From assembly GCA_023388935.1 (NCBI GenBank), contig JAEWFG010000102.1, positions 1 through 31,132 of the forward strand: a DNA stretch of 31,132 nucleotides, in the 5' to 3' direction. Below the pieces are notes generated by a model that had not been told where the DNA came from, did not search any database, and saw nothing but the letters and a program-made list of their open reading frames with translations. Shown piece after piece: positions 17,222 through 25,304 of this stretch; the stretch's first letter is position 1; every line of letters starts with the position of its first letter. The position numbers were made by a program, and so were the translations under genes. This DNA comes from Pseudomonadota bacterium. GTDB taxonomy: Bacteria; Pseudomonadota; Alphaproteobacteria; Rhizobiales; Xanthobacteraceae.

Positions 17222-18250
17222 ATGAACGCTTCTTCCGACGTCGGTTATCACGCCCAGCGCCAGGCGCGCTGGCACTATGGCGAAGTCGCCTTCTGGCTCA
17301 TCGTGCTGGCTTGCGGCTTCGCATTTCCCACGCGCTATCTGATCATGACAGACATCCTGCGCCTCGCGCTGTTTGCGATGTCGCTCGATCTCATCCTCGG
17401 CTATGCCGGCATCGTCTCGCTCGGCCACGCCGCCTTCTTCGGCGTCGGCGCCTATGCCGCGGGGCTTCTTGCGCTTCATGGCATCATCAATGAGCCGGTG
17501 CTGGCTCTTGTCGTCGCAGGCCTCGCCGCGATGGTGCTGGGCTTTGCCACCAGCTTCCTGGTCATCCGTGGCGTTGATCTCACCCGGCTGATGGTCACGC
17601 TCGGCATCGCGCTGCTGCTGGAAGCGCTCGCCGAGCGATTCTCCAATATCACCGGCGGCACAGACGGCCTGCAGGGCATCGAGATGCAGCCGATCTTCGG
17701 CCAGATCCCGTTCGACATGTTCGGCAAGGCTGGTTTCTTCTACTCGCTCGCCGTGCTGTTCTTGCTGTTCCTGTTCGCCCGCCGCGTCGTGCACTCGCCG
17801 TTCGGCCTGTCGCTGCGGGCGATCAAGAACAATCCGCTGCGCGCGGCGGCCATCGGCATCCCCGTCAACCGCCGCCTGATCGCGATCTATACGCTCGCGG
17901 CGTTCTATGCCGGCATCGCGGGCGCGCTGTTCACGCAGACCACCGCGATTGCCTCGCTGGACGTGTTCGCCTTCGACCGCTCGGCCGACCTGATGCTGGT
18001 GCTCGTCATCGGCGGCACCGGCTATCTCTATGGCGGGCTGATCGGTGCCGTGATCTTCCGCATGCTCCAGGAATTGTTCTCCACCATCACCCCGCAATAC
18101 TGGCAGTTCTGGATCGGCCTCGTGCTGGTCGTGATCGTGCTGGTTGGCCGCGAGCGCATGCATCGCTGGGCGCTATACCTGCCCAACCTGATCATCAAGC
18201 AGGTGGCGGGGCGCAAGGCCGTCGTCGCAGTGCCGGAGAGCGACTCATGA
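17222..18250 (+). CDS. livM: Branched-chain amino acid-type ABC permease, LivM
   Basis: Permease of 342 residues. The N-terminal 20 residues (MNASSDVGYHAQRQARWHYG) are polar, then helices follow. The LivM hallmark GYAGIVSLGHAAFFGVGAYAAG is present, as are the loop LRAIKNNPLRAAAIGIPVN and VLVIGGTGYLYGGLIGAVIF near the C-terminus. The start at 17222 was chosen as the first ATG after the livH stop; the longer open frame upstream overlaps livH and is a shadow. Its stop overlaps livG by 4 nt (ATGA). Confidence 0.92.
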   Translation: MNASSDVGYHAQRQARWHYGEVAFWLIVLACGFAFPTRYLIMTDILRLALFAMSLDLILGYAGIVSLGHAAFFGVGAYAAGLLALHGIINEPVLALVVAGLAAMVLGFATSFLVIRGVDLTRLMVTLGIALLLEALAERFSNITGGTDGLQGIEMQPIFGQIPFDMFGKAGFFYSLAVLFLLFLFARRVVHSPFGLSLRAIKNNPLRAAAIGIPVNRRLIAIYTLAAFYAGIAGALFTQTTAIASLDVFAFDRSADLMLVLVIGGTGYLYGGLIGAVIFRMLQELFSTITPQYWQFWIGLVLVVIVLVGRERMHRWALYLPNLIIKQVAGRKAVVAVPESDS

Positions 18251-19002
18251 GCATCGCGCTCGAAACCCGGAATCTCGAAAAAACCTTCGGCGGCCTTCGC
18301 GTCACCCGCGATCTATCCCTGAAGATCCAACAGGGGGCCCGCCATGCCTTGATCGGCCCGAACGGTGCCGGCAAGACCACGGTGATCAACCAGCTCACCG
18401 GCGTGCTCAAACCGAATTCGGGCCGCATCCTGCTCGAAGGCCAGGACATCACGGACGTGCCCGTGCACAAGCGCGTGCTGCGCGGCCTGTCGCGCACCTT
18501 CCAGATCAACCAGCTCTATCCCGACCTGACCCCGCTCGAGACCATCGGCCTTGCCGTCTCCGAACGTCTCGGCCATGGCGGCGACTGGTGGCGGCGGATG
18601 GGTACGCGCGCCGATGTCAATGGCGAGATCGCCGATCTCCTGACGCGCTTCCATCTGCTCGACGTCATGAACGAACAGACCGTGACGCTTCCTTATGGCA
18701 AGCAGCGCCTGCTCGAGATCGCGGTCGCGATCGCCGGCAAACCGCGCGTGCTGCTGCTCGACGAGCCGGCCGCCGGCGTGCCCGAGAGCGAGCGCCATGA
18801 CATTCTGGCGGTTGTCGGCGCGCTGCCGCGCGACGTCACCGTACTGCTGATCGAGCATGACATGGACCTCGTCTTCTCCTTTGCCGATCGCATTTCGGTG
18901 CTGGTCTCGGGCGCGCTTCTGACCGAAGGGCCGCCCGACCAGGTTGCGCGCGACCCGCAGGTCAAGGCGGTCTATCTCGGCGAGGAGGCGGTCCATGTCT
19001 GA
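18247..19002 (+). CDS. livG: ABC transporter ATP-binding protein, LivG type
   Basis: ATPase subunit of 251 residues. Seen: Walker A GPNGAGKT (37-44), LivG-type signature LPYGKQRLLEIAVAI, Walker B VLLLDEPAAGVPE, switch His in IEHDMDLV and a VKAVYLGEEA end. Translationally coupled to livM (4-nt overlap) and to livF (8-nt overlap). It lacks the long C-terminal tail found on the LivG at 9014-9835, so the two are separate paralogues, not a recent duplicate. Confidence 0.93.
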   Translation: MSIALETRNLEKTFGGLRVTRDLSLKIQQGARHALIGPNGAGKTTVINQLTGVLKPNSGRILLEGQDITDVPVHKRVLRGLSRTFQINQLYPDLTPLETIGLAVSERLGHGGDWWRRMGTRADVNGEIADLLTRFHLLDVMNEQTVTLPYGKQRLLEIAVAIAGKPRVLLLDEPAAGVPESERHDILAVVGALPRDVTVLLIEHDMDLVFSFADRISVLVSGALLTEGPPDQVARDPQVKAVYLGEEAVHV

Positions 19003-19711
19003 TCTGCTCGCGATCGACTCCTTGCGCGCCGGCTATGGCGAGGCGGTGGTGCTGCCCAACATGTCGCTGCGACTCGCCGAGGGCCAGGTACTGGCGCTGC
19101 TCGGGCGCAACGGCACCGGCAAGACCACGCTGATCAACTCCGTCGTCGGCGTCACCCGCCGCTTCTCCGGCACCGTCGCGCTCGCCGGCACCGACGTCAC
19201 GAGTTTGCGGTCCGACCAGCGGGCACGCGCCGGCATCGGCTGGGTGCCGCAGGAGCGCAACATCTTCCGCTCGCTCACGGTGGAAGAGAACATGACCGCG
19301 GTGGCGCAGCCCGGTCCCTGGACCGTGGAGAAGGTCTACGAGATGTTCCCGCGGCTGAAGGAGCGGCGGAGCAACTTTGGCAACCAGCTCTCCGGCGGCG
19401 AGCAGCAGATGCTGGCGATCGGCCGTGCGCTGACCCTCAATCCGAAGGTCCTGCTGCTGGACGAGCCGACCGAGGGCCTTGCCCCCATCATCGTCGAGGA
19501 ACTTCTAAAGGCGATCGGCGCCATCACCCGGGCAGGCGGCATCTGCTCGATCATCGTCGAGCAGAATGCCCAAAAGATTCTGGGGCTCGCCGACCGCGTT
19601 GTGATATTGGAGCGCGGAACGATCGTCCACGACGCCCCGAGCGCCGCGCTGAAGGCCGACCCCTCGGTCCTGGAGCGCCACCTCGGCGTCGCTGGGGCGG
19701 CCGCCCACTAG
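18995..19711 (+). CDS. livF: ABC transporter ATP-binding protein, LivF type
   Basis: ATPase subunit of 238 residues, normal LivF length. Seen: Walker A GRNGTGKT (37-44), signature LSGGEQQMLAIGRALTL, Walker B VLLLDEPTEGLAP and the LivF-like IIVEQNAQKILGLADR. The ATG at 18995 lies inside the end of livG and has GAGGAGG upstream; the longer frame from 18944 is livG shadow. Ends 19 nt before the methionine-synthase-like gene, which is probably in the same transcript. Confidence 0.93.
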   Translation: MSDLLAIDSLRAGYGEAVVLPNMSLRLAEGQVLALLGRNGTGKTTLINSVVGVTRRFSGTVALAGTDVTSLRSDQRARAGIGWVPQERNIFRSLTVEENMTAVAQPGPWTVEKVYEMFPRLKERRSNFGNQLSGGEQQMLAIGRALTLNPKVLLLDEPTEGLAPIIVEELLKAIGAITRAGGICSIIVEQNAQKILGLADRVVILERGTIVHDAPSAALKADPSVLERHLGVAGAAAH

Positions 19712-19730
19712 AATATCCCGGGAGTCAGAA

Positions 19731-20849
19731 ATGCAACGAACCAAAGCCCCCTTCCGCGCCGACGAAGTCGGCAGCCTCCTGCGCCCCGCCAAGATCAAGG
19801 AAGCCCGCGCAAGGCTCGAGAAGGGCGAAATCTCGACCGAAGATCTGCGCAAGATCGAGGACACGGAGATCGAGAAGGTCGTGCACAAGCAGGCCTCGGT
19901 CGGCTTGAAGCTTGCGACCGACGGCGAATTCCGCCGGTCCTGGTGGCATTTCGACTTCCTGGCCAAGCTCACCGGCTGCGAGCTGTTCCACCCTGACACC
20001 GGCATTCAGTTCGCGGGCGTCCAGACCCGTCACGACGCGGTGCGTGTGATCGGCAAGCTCGACTTCCCCGACAACCACCCCATGCTGGACCACTTCCGCT
20101 TCCTGAAGAAGTACACCGACCAGGCCCACGTCACCGCCAAGATGACGATTCCGTCGCCCGCGGTGCTGCACTTCCGCGGCGGCCGCAAGGCGATCTCCAA
20201 GGACGTCTATCCCGATCTCGAGGCCTTCTACGAAGACCTCGGCAAGACCTACCGCAAGGCCGTCAAGGCGTTCTACGATGCCGGCTGCCGCTATCTCCAG
20301 TTCGACGACACCGTGTGGGCCTATCTCTGCTCGCAGGACGAATTGCAGAAGGCCCGCGAGCGCGGCGACAATCCCGATGGTCTCCAGCAGATCTACGCGC
20401 GCATCATCAACTACGCGCTGGCCGAGAAGCCCGCCGACATGGTGGTGACGACGCATGTCTGCCGCGGCAATTTCCGTTCGACCTGGATCTCCTCGGGCGG
20501 CTACGAGCCGGTCGCCGAGACCATGCTCGCCGGCACGAACTACGACGGCTACTTCCTTGAATACGACAGCGACCGCGCCGGCGGCTTCGAGCCGCTGCGC
20601 TTCCTGCCCAAGGGTAACAAGGTCGTCGTGGTCGGCGTCATCACCTCGAAGTTCGGCGAGCTCGAGAAGAAGGACGACATCAAGCGTCGTCTGGAAGAAG
20701 CCTCGAAATTCGCGCCGCTGGAGCAGCTCGCGCTGTCGCCGCAATGCGGTTTTGCTTCGACCGAGGAAGGCAACATCCTCTCCGAAGAAGAGCAGTGGGC
20801 CAAGCTGAGCCTCGCGGTCGAGATCGCGAAGGAAGTGTGGGGCAACTGA
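19731..20849 (+). CDS. MetE C-terminal-type (cobalamin-independent) methionine synthase homologue
   Basis: A 372-residue protein of the MetE catalytic-domain family (COG0620), which transfers a methyl group to a thiol such as homocysteine. Zinc-ligand candidates are visible in family order: His242 and Cys244 in TTHVCRGNFRS, Glu277 in FLEYDSDRAGG and Cys339 in LSPQCGFAST. It is half the size of full MetE (about 750), lacking the N-terminal half that helps bind polyglutamylated methyl-THF. A different methyl donor is therefore plausible, as known for several short core MetE families and YxjG/YxjH-like proteins. GGAG lies upstream of the ATG. Probable last gene of the Liv operon. The co-location suggests the importer brings in a methylated or sulfur compound, which is inference. 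Confidence 0.88.
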   Translation: MQRTKAPFRADEVGSLLRPAKIKEARARLEKGEISTEDLRKIEDTEIEKVVHKQASVGLKLATDGEFRRSWWHFDFLAKLTGCELFHPDTGIQFAGVQTRHDAVRVIGKLDFPDNHPMLDHFRFLKKYTDQAHVTAKMTIPSPAVLHFRGGRKAISKDVYPDLEAFYEDLGKTYRKAVKAFYDAGCRYLQFDDTVWAYLCSQDELQKARERGDNPDGLQQIYARIINYALAEKPADMVVTTHVCRGNFRSTWISSGGYEPVAETMLAGTNYDGYFLEYDSDRAGGFEPLRFLPKGNKVVVVGVITSKFGELEKKDDIKRRLEEASKFAPLEQLALSPQCGFASTEEGNILSEEEQWAKLSLAVEIAKEVWGN

Positions 20850-21020
20850 CGCATAGCGTCGGCGCGTCCTCGGACGCTCGCGTCCCGGACGCGCTGCAAC
20901 GCCCTTAGCGTTGCAGCGCAGAGCCGGGACCCAGAAGACGACACACTGCACCGTGGAGAACGGGCCCCGGCTCTGCAGCGCACCGCTGAAGGAGCGCTGC
21001 GCTGCGTCGGGGACATGGAA
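20850..21020. repeat. Strong hairpin repeat downstream of the methionine-synthase-like gene
   Basis: GCGCTGCAACGC (20891-20902) and GCGTTGCAGCGC (20908-20919) form a perfect 12-bp stem with a 5-nt loop. GCAGAGCCGGG (from 20917) pairs with CCCGGCTCTGC (around 20966-20976). The flanks CGTCCCGGAC and GTCGGGGACA close an outer stem. The pattern matches a dispersed Bradyrhizobium intergenic element recognised from memory. It probably also ends the operon transcript. Confidence 0.8.
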
Positions 21021-21025
21021 GTATC

Positions 21026-22243
21026 TCACTTCTCCGCCAGATAGGCCTCGCCCAGCAGCGACGAGTTCGACCACGGCACTTGCTTGTTTTTCGTGGTCGA
21101 GACCACTTCCGCCCGCACGCGCGTGAGCATCTGCTGTACTTCCAGCCCCGGCGTGCCGAGGTGGCGGGAGAGGGCGGCGGAGAACGGCGAATTGGCGCCT
21201 TCGCCGTCGAGCGCGACCTGGCCTGGAGCGGTCGCGAGGCGATCAGCGTGCCCGCGCCAAGCGTCGCGCCGGCCCCCAGGCTCGTTGGCGCGGCGAGGCC
21301 CGGGGCACCCTCGATGCCGCGATCGGTGTCGGCGGAGGCGACCCGCTGCGCCGTCGGATTGTTGCGGCACGCATCGAAGATCAAAATGTTGGTGCGGACC
21401 TGGTCATCAAGGCCAGCCATGATCGTGTCCATGTCGATCATCGCTTCCGTTATGTTGCTGCCGGTCTTCAGCTCGACATCGACGGGAATGAGTAGTTGCG
21501 ACCGCCGACCTGCACGCCATGGCCGGCGTAGTAGACCACGGCAACCTGCGCCCGTGCCGCCTCGCGAAGGAAGTCGCGCGTCACCTTCTGCATCGCAGCG
21601 CGGTCGAGGTCGACGCCCTCCGACACGGTGAAGCCCATGTCGCGCAGGCTCTTGGCGACGGCACGCGCGTCGTTGGGTGGGTTGGGCAGCACCTTGACGT
21701 GAGCATAGGCGCCATTGCCGATCACCAGCGCGATGCGCTTGCCGATGGCGACCGGGGCAGGCGAGGGCGCCGCAGCTGCGCCCGTCTGCTGCGGGGCCGG
21801 TGCCGGCTGCGTCGTCGGTGACGGCGCATCGCGCGGGATCGGCGCTGCTGCGTCCGTCACCAGCGACAGTCGCACCTTGGCGGTGGCCTGATTGGCCTTG
21901 CTGCCGGCATCGGAAGCCGCGATCGCCAGCGTCGCCTTGTAGTCGTCGCGCGCGTGCTCGTAATCCCCTTTCGCCTCATAGGCCAGCGCGCGGTGGATAT
22001 AGCCGGAGATCAGCACGCTGTTTGGCAGCGTCATGATGTTGACGGGCGGCTTCTCCCTGGCGAGCCGTATCGCCTCGCCGCCGTCGGCAATGGCGCGATC
22101 GAGATCGCCCTTTGTGCGCCAGATCGCTGTGCGGTTGATCAGTGGCTGCGGCAGCGTCGGGTCGAGTCGGATCGCCTGATTGATCTCCGCCAGCGCGCCG
22201 TCGAGCTCGCCGAGTGCCTCCTTTGCGATGCCGCGGTTCTGGA
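21026..22243 (-). pseudogene. Broken TPR-caspase (metacaspase-like) gene
   Basis: Three consecutive frames on the minus strand make one protein. Frame one carries TPR repeats (FQNRGIAKEALGELDGALAE, AIADGGEAIRLA, RALAYEAKGDYEHA), a proline-alanine linker and the caspase p20 start GKRIALVIGNGAYAHVK with catalytic His in VVYYAGHGVQVGGRNY. Near 21490, TACCTC appears as TACTC (one base lost); the next frame continues as IPVDVEL, then DQVRTNILIFDACRNNP with the catalytic Cys. Near 21240, GCCTACGCG appears as GCCTCGCG (one base lost). The third frame continues ATAPGQVALDGEGANSPFSA to LLGEAYLAEK. Two losses and a missing N-terminus (joined to an SRAP scrap at about 22243) argue for a true pseudogene. 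The expected residues around the losses come from family memory. Confidence 0.85.
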
Positions 22244-22396
22244 ACGAGAACCACACCGGCACCTTCTTGCCGTCGATCGTGTCGTACTCGGAAAACGACG
22301 TGAGCGGCACTAGGCAGCGATTGTCGGGTCCCAGCCACCGCTTCCAGTGGCTGCTCCGGTGTTGCGGATGTTGGTGGTGCCGGAATATCTCGCCAT
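22244..22396 (-). pseudogene. SRAP-domain (YedK/HMCES-like) gene remnant
   Basis: The minus strand reads SGTTNIRNT in one frame (from 22396 down) and then, after a 2-nt shift, HWKRWLGPDNRCLVPLTS followed by FSEYDTIDGKKVPVWFS. Both stretches match the middle of SOS-response-associated peptidase (SRAP) proteins, where NxRNT...HWRRWLGxxNRCLVPFTSFxE is conserved. SRAP proteins crosslink abasic sites in single-stranded DNA. The N-terminal catalytic Cys part is absent and the end is fused in frame to the TPR-caspase remnant. Recognition is by memory of the family. Confidence 0.65.
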
Positions 22397-22718
22397 GAAG
22401 CGATCTCTTGCTAGGTTTCGCGACGATTCAAAGCAGAGCAAAGTAGGCAACTCTTCCGAGATGTCGGCGATCGGGGGCAAAGCGCCATCGGGCTGGACTG
22501 GCGCTGCGCAAAGTCTTTGCGCGCTTTGTCGAACTCCGCCGTGGGATGGGCCTTCTGGCGACGGCGGGCGTCGCTATCGATGGCAGCAAGTTCAAGGCCG
22601 TGAAGGGGCGTGCTGAAGGATCAGTTTAGGCTGGCGGAGAGCCGGCGCCCTGAGGCCGATGAAGGGTTTGGTGGGGCGAGAACAGGAGGCGATCAACGGA
22701 GTGGCTATTTCGTCGTAG
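22397..22718. other. Scrap region between SRAP remnant and GT2 gene
   Basis: No intact gene. Apart from the IS1182-type scrap at 22510-22629, nothing recognisable is seen. Base composition is mixed and several short frames overlap without family motifs. Confidence 0.5.
22510..22629 (+). mobile_element. IS1182-type transposase remnant
   Basis: One frame reads KVFARFVELRRGMGLLATAG followed by VAIDGSKFKAVKGRAEGSV and a stop. The VAIDGSKFKAV core matches the first catalytic-Asp region of IS1182-family transposases (VAIDGSKFKAVN). About 39 residues remain of a protein of roughly 450, with no terminal inverted repeats seen, so it is a dead fragment. Confidence 0.6.
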
Positions 22719-23582
22719 TCAGGCCTTGTCCATGATTTGCTTGAGCAGGACCGCCAGCAAACCTATGCCGAACATGATGATCGCGGCCACGGCGGTTCCG
22801 ACGGCAAGTAGGATTCCCGTGACAATCGAAAAGTACAGCGAGATAAGCATTATGATGGCAGCCATCACGCCGCAAATCAGGCTGAGGAGCAGAAAGATTT
22901 TCAACGGATTATAGTAGACGATCGCCTCGACGACATATTGCAGTGTTTTCAGGGAATCGCGAAACAGGCGCACCTTGCTGCTGCCGGTGCGCTCGAAATA
23001 CTCTATCTTAAAATAGGTGACGAAGCGCCGCGTCATTATGTAGGCGAGCGTCATCGACGTTGTGAAGCTGAACGTATCGCACAGATGCGGAAAGTATTTC
23101 ATCGCCGCGGTGCGGCTGAACACGCGCAGGCCTGAATTGATGTCCGGAATGCGACGGCCCGCGGTCCACTCCACGAGAAAACGCAGTACCGCGCGCAGCG
23201 GCATCTTGAGTGCGGATTGTCGATAGTGCGGGCCGTGGCGCTGGCCCACCGCCATATCGAAGCCCTGGTTGTAAAGCCGCACGAGTTCGGGAATGGCGGC
23301 GGCGGGATAGGTGCCGTCGGCATCGCAAATCGCGATCATGTCGTACGTGGCCTCCTCGATCCCCTTCTTGAGGGACCGGCCATAGCCGATGTTGTGGGGG
23401 TGGCGGATGATCCGGGCGCCCGCCTTGGCGGCGGCATTCCCGGTTCCGTCGGTCGATCCGTCATCGATGACGATGATCTCGAACGGCATCAGCCCGGCTG
23501 CGGTCAATACGCCGGCGATATCGGTCACGGTGGCGCCGATGCCGCGCTCTTCGTTCAAGGCGGGAATGACGATCGAGATCAT
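22719..23582 (-). CDS. GT2 glycosyltransferase, polyprenyl-phosphate-sugar synthase type
   Basis: A 287-residue inverting GT-A glycosyltransferase. Seen: MISIVIPALNEERGI at the start, IDDGSTDGT (39-47), and the nucleotide-sugar/metal motif CDADGTYP (86-93). Two strongly hydrophobic segments follow (about 228-252 and 255-282). The fold plus C-terminal membrane hairpin is that of DPM1/GtrB/ArnC-like enzymes, which load one sugar onto a polyprenyl phosphate at the cytoplasmic face. It overlaps the preceding methyltransferase gene by 4 nt (ATGA), last in a three-gene leftward transcript. The lipid-linked sugar would be a donor for a GT-C enzyme, and a candidate is encoded at 26256. Confidence 0.88.
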   Translation of the reverse strand: MISIVIPALNEERGIGATVTDIAGVLTAAGLMPFEIIVIDDGSTDGTGNAAAKAGARIIRHPHNIGYGRSLKKGIEEATYDMIAICDADGTYPAAAIPELVRLYNQGFDMAVGQRHGPHYRQSALKMPLRAVLRFLVEWTAGRRIPDINSGLRVFSRTAAMKYFPHLCDTFSFTTSMTLAYIMTRRFVTYFKIEYFERTGSSKVRLFRDSLKTLQYVVEAIVYYNPLKIFLLLSLICGVMAAIIMLISLYFSIVTGILLAVGTAVAAIIMFGIGLLAVLLKQIMDKA

Positions 23583-24292
23583 GTTCTGCGTGCCACGCAG
23601 ATCAGGGATTGGCCGAAGAAGCCACGGGTGAAGGGATCAACCAGCCTGGAGATCGGCAAGATGTATTTATCAAAGATGCGAATCTGCGCATTGACTGTGG
23701 AATCGTCCAGCGACCGATGTTTGGCAAAGCTGTTGATCCACCACGCGAGCCCGCCGATTGGATTGAAATAGCGCAGTTCGAGAATCTCGATCGGCGCCCC
23801 GGCGCAGGCCTTGAGCATCAGCGGCTTGTTGTATCTCCGGTAATGGCCGGCGAGCCGATCGAGGTCGCCGTAAAGCTGCTGTAGCGCTGGCGCCAGGATC
23901 AACAGGTGTCCGCCGGGGGCAAGCGCGTTGGCCATGTTGGAGACGGCGCGATTGTCGTCCTCGATATGTTCGATGACGTTGCAGCACACCACGGTGTCGA
24001 CGCTGCCCGGCGGAAGGCTCGATCTAAATTCCTCCGAGGTGATATCCGCAAGCTCGAAGCTGCCCTCCGGATACCTCGCGCGCGAGCTCGCGACGTTGTC
24101 CGGATCGATGTCGACGCCGCGATAGCGGCCGAGCATGCCGAGATATTCGTAATAGCTGCCGTGGCCGATTCCGATCTCGATCACGTCATGGCCGAAATAG
24201 GGACGCATGGTGCCGATGATCCAGTCCATGTAGTTGTGTGCATCGGCAATGGCGCTGGAAAAGGTCGGCGCCATCTGATCGCTTGCGGACAT
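23579..24292 (-). CDS. Class I SAM-dependent methyltransferase
   Basis: A 237-residue Rossmann methyltransferase. Motif I is EIGIGHGSYYEYL (39-51), the acidic end of strand 2 is GVDIDPDN, and the Methyltransf_11-style post motif is CCNVIEHIEDDNRAV with APGGHLLILAP after it. The start at 24292 is 23 nt after the stop of the upstream gene; the frame extends to 24397 but would overlap that gene. Coupled to GT2 by a 4-nt overlap, so a sugar or lipid-linked sugar is a reasonable substrate. No membrane segment is seen. Confidence 0.85.
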   Translation of the reverse strand: MSASDQMAPTFSSAIADAHNYMDWIIGTMRPYFGHDVIEIGIGHGSYYEYLGMLGRYRGVDIDPDNVASSRARYPEGSFELADITSEEFRSSLPPGSVDTVVCCNVIEHIEDDNRAVSNMANALAPGGHLLILAPALQQLYGDLDRLAGHYRRYNKPLMLKACAGAPIEILELRYFNPIGGLAWWINSFAKHRSLDDSTVNAQIRIFDKYILPISRLVDPFTRGFFGQSLICVARRT

Positions 24293-24315
24293 ATGTTCAC
24301 TCAAGGGGAAAGCCC

Positions 24316-25098
24316 TTACTGAACGGTAGCGCAGCCGGGAACCGGCACGCTGGTTCGTTTCCATTTGGCCAGGAAGCAAGGATACATGCCGGACCATGGA
24401 ATGTTGCCGAACGCGACCTCGACCGGCTTGACGATCGGCCAGAGCATCGGCTTGACGCTGAGCGGCACGCGCATGACGAGACTGTTGAGGATCAGGAAGT
24501 ACGCCAATCCGCCGAAATAGCGGACTGCCTCGCCCTCGAAATAAGGCGCCGCCTGCTTCAGAATCGCGTCGTGCGACAGCGCTTGCTCGGTCGGCGCATC
24601 AAAGTACTTGTCGGTGGCGTACCATTTGTCCCGCACCACGTTCAGCGCGAAATCAGCGCTCGGCTCCATCATCAGCAGGTGGCCGCTCGGTTTCACCATC
24701 GTCGCGATGTTGCGCAGCGTTTGCCCGAGATCGGCGATACAATGATGAAGTCCACCGACGACGATCGCGCCGTCGAACTGTTCGGTCATCCCAGTGGGCC
24801 GGGTCAGGTCTATCGGGTACGCCGGGTTCCCCGTCATGCGCTGATATGATGCGCAGGCCGGTTCGGAGATGTCGAAGCCAACCGTGCGAACGCCACTGAA
24901 CCGTTCCATGACAGCCATTGAATTGTAACCGCTGCCGCAGGCAAGATCGGCGACGCTGGCGTTGCTCAGATTGATGTGATCGAACAGCCAGTCATAGATG
25001 AAACGCGATCGATACTTCATCGACGACGCATCGTAATAGTGCGCCTCGTAAGCGTCATGGATTTCGGTGTAATGCTGTTTTTGCCGGGAGCTATCCAT
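24316..25098 (-). CDS. Class I SAM-dependent methyltransferase
   Basis: A 260-residue methyltransferase. Motif I is VADLACGSGYNS (49-60), then VGFDISEPACASY (motif II) and VVGGLHHCIADLGQTLRNI as the motif after strand 4, followed by PSGHLLMMEPS. The C-terminal half has a hydrophobic stretch (YFGGLAYFLILNSLVMRVPLS) that may bind a lipid or a partner. First gene of the leftward three-gene set; upstream ribosome site weak (GGAC). Only loosely similar to its two methyltransferase neighbours, so these are three distinct families, not tandem copies. Substrate unknown. Confidence 0.85.
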   Translation of the reverse strand: MDSSRQKQHYTEIHDAYEAHYYDASSMKYRSRFIYDWLFDHINLSNASVADLACGSGYNSMAVMERFSGVRTVGFDISEPACASYQRMTGNPAYPIDLTRPTGMTEQFDGAIVVGGLHHCIADLGQTLRNIATMVKPSGHLLMMEPSADFALNVVRDKWYATDKYFDAPTEQALSHDAILKQAAPYFEGEAVRYFGGLAYFLILNSLVMRVPLSVKPMLWPIVKPVEVAFGNIPWSGMYPCFLAKWKRTSVPVPGCATVQ

Positions 25099-25154
25099 CG
25101 TCCAATTCGCAAAACACTTGAGTTTTCAATGCCATTTCGCCACTCTAGGACAAG

Positions 25155-25207
25155 TTGCGCCAAAGGCAGATTTATTGCATAGCTGCGCACGGTCGCAATA
25201 TCAACCG
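25155..25207. repeat. Copy A of a paired upstream repeat
   Basis: TTGCGC, 13 nt, ATTGCATAGCT, about 14 nt, then TCAACCG. The same blocks at the same spacing recur at 26173-26225. Copy A lies in the divergent gap between two methyltransferase genes. A promoter or regulator-binding role is inferred. Confidence 0.5.
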
Positions 25208-25304
25208 CCCTCAGCCGTGCTCTGCTCCGCCCGAGGAACATCACCGTTTCGGGTGCAAGGGCAGATCGCGGTGACGGCTTCCGCGATGTCTTCGAGGCAG
25301 CACA

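Noticed and set aside
19725..21074. 449-residue minus-strand frame opposite the MetE-like gene
   Set aside because: Shadow of a conserved gene; its end is repeat sequence and no motif is seen.
22314..22396. Tiny gene of 27 residues starting MARYSGTTNIRNT
   Set aside because: Better explained as the front part of the SRAP remnant before a 2-nt shift.
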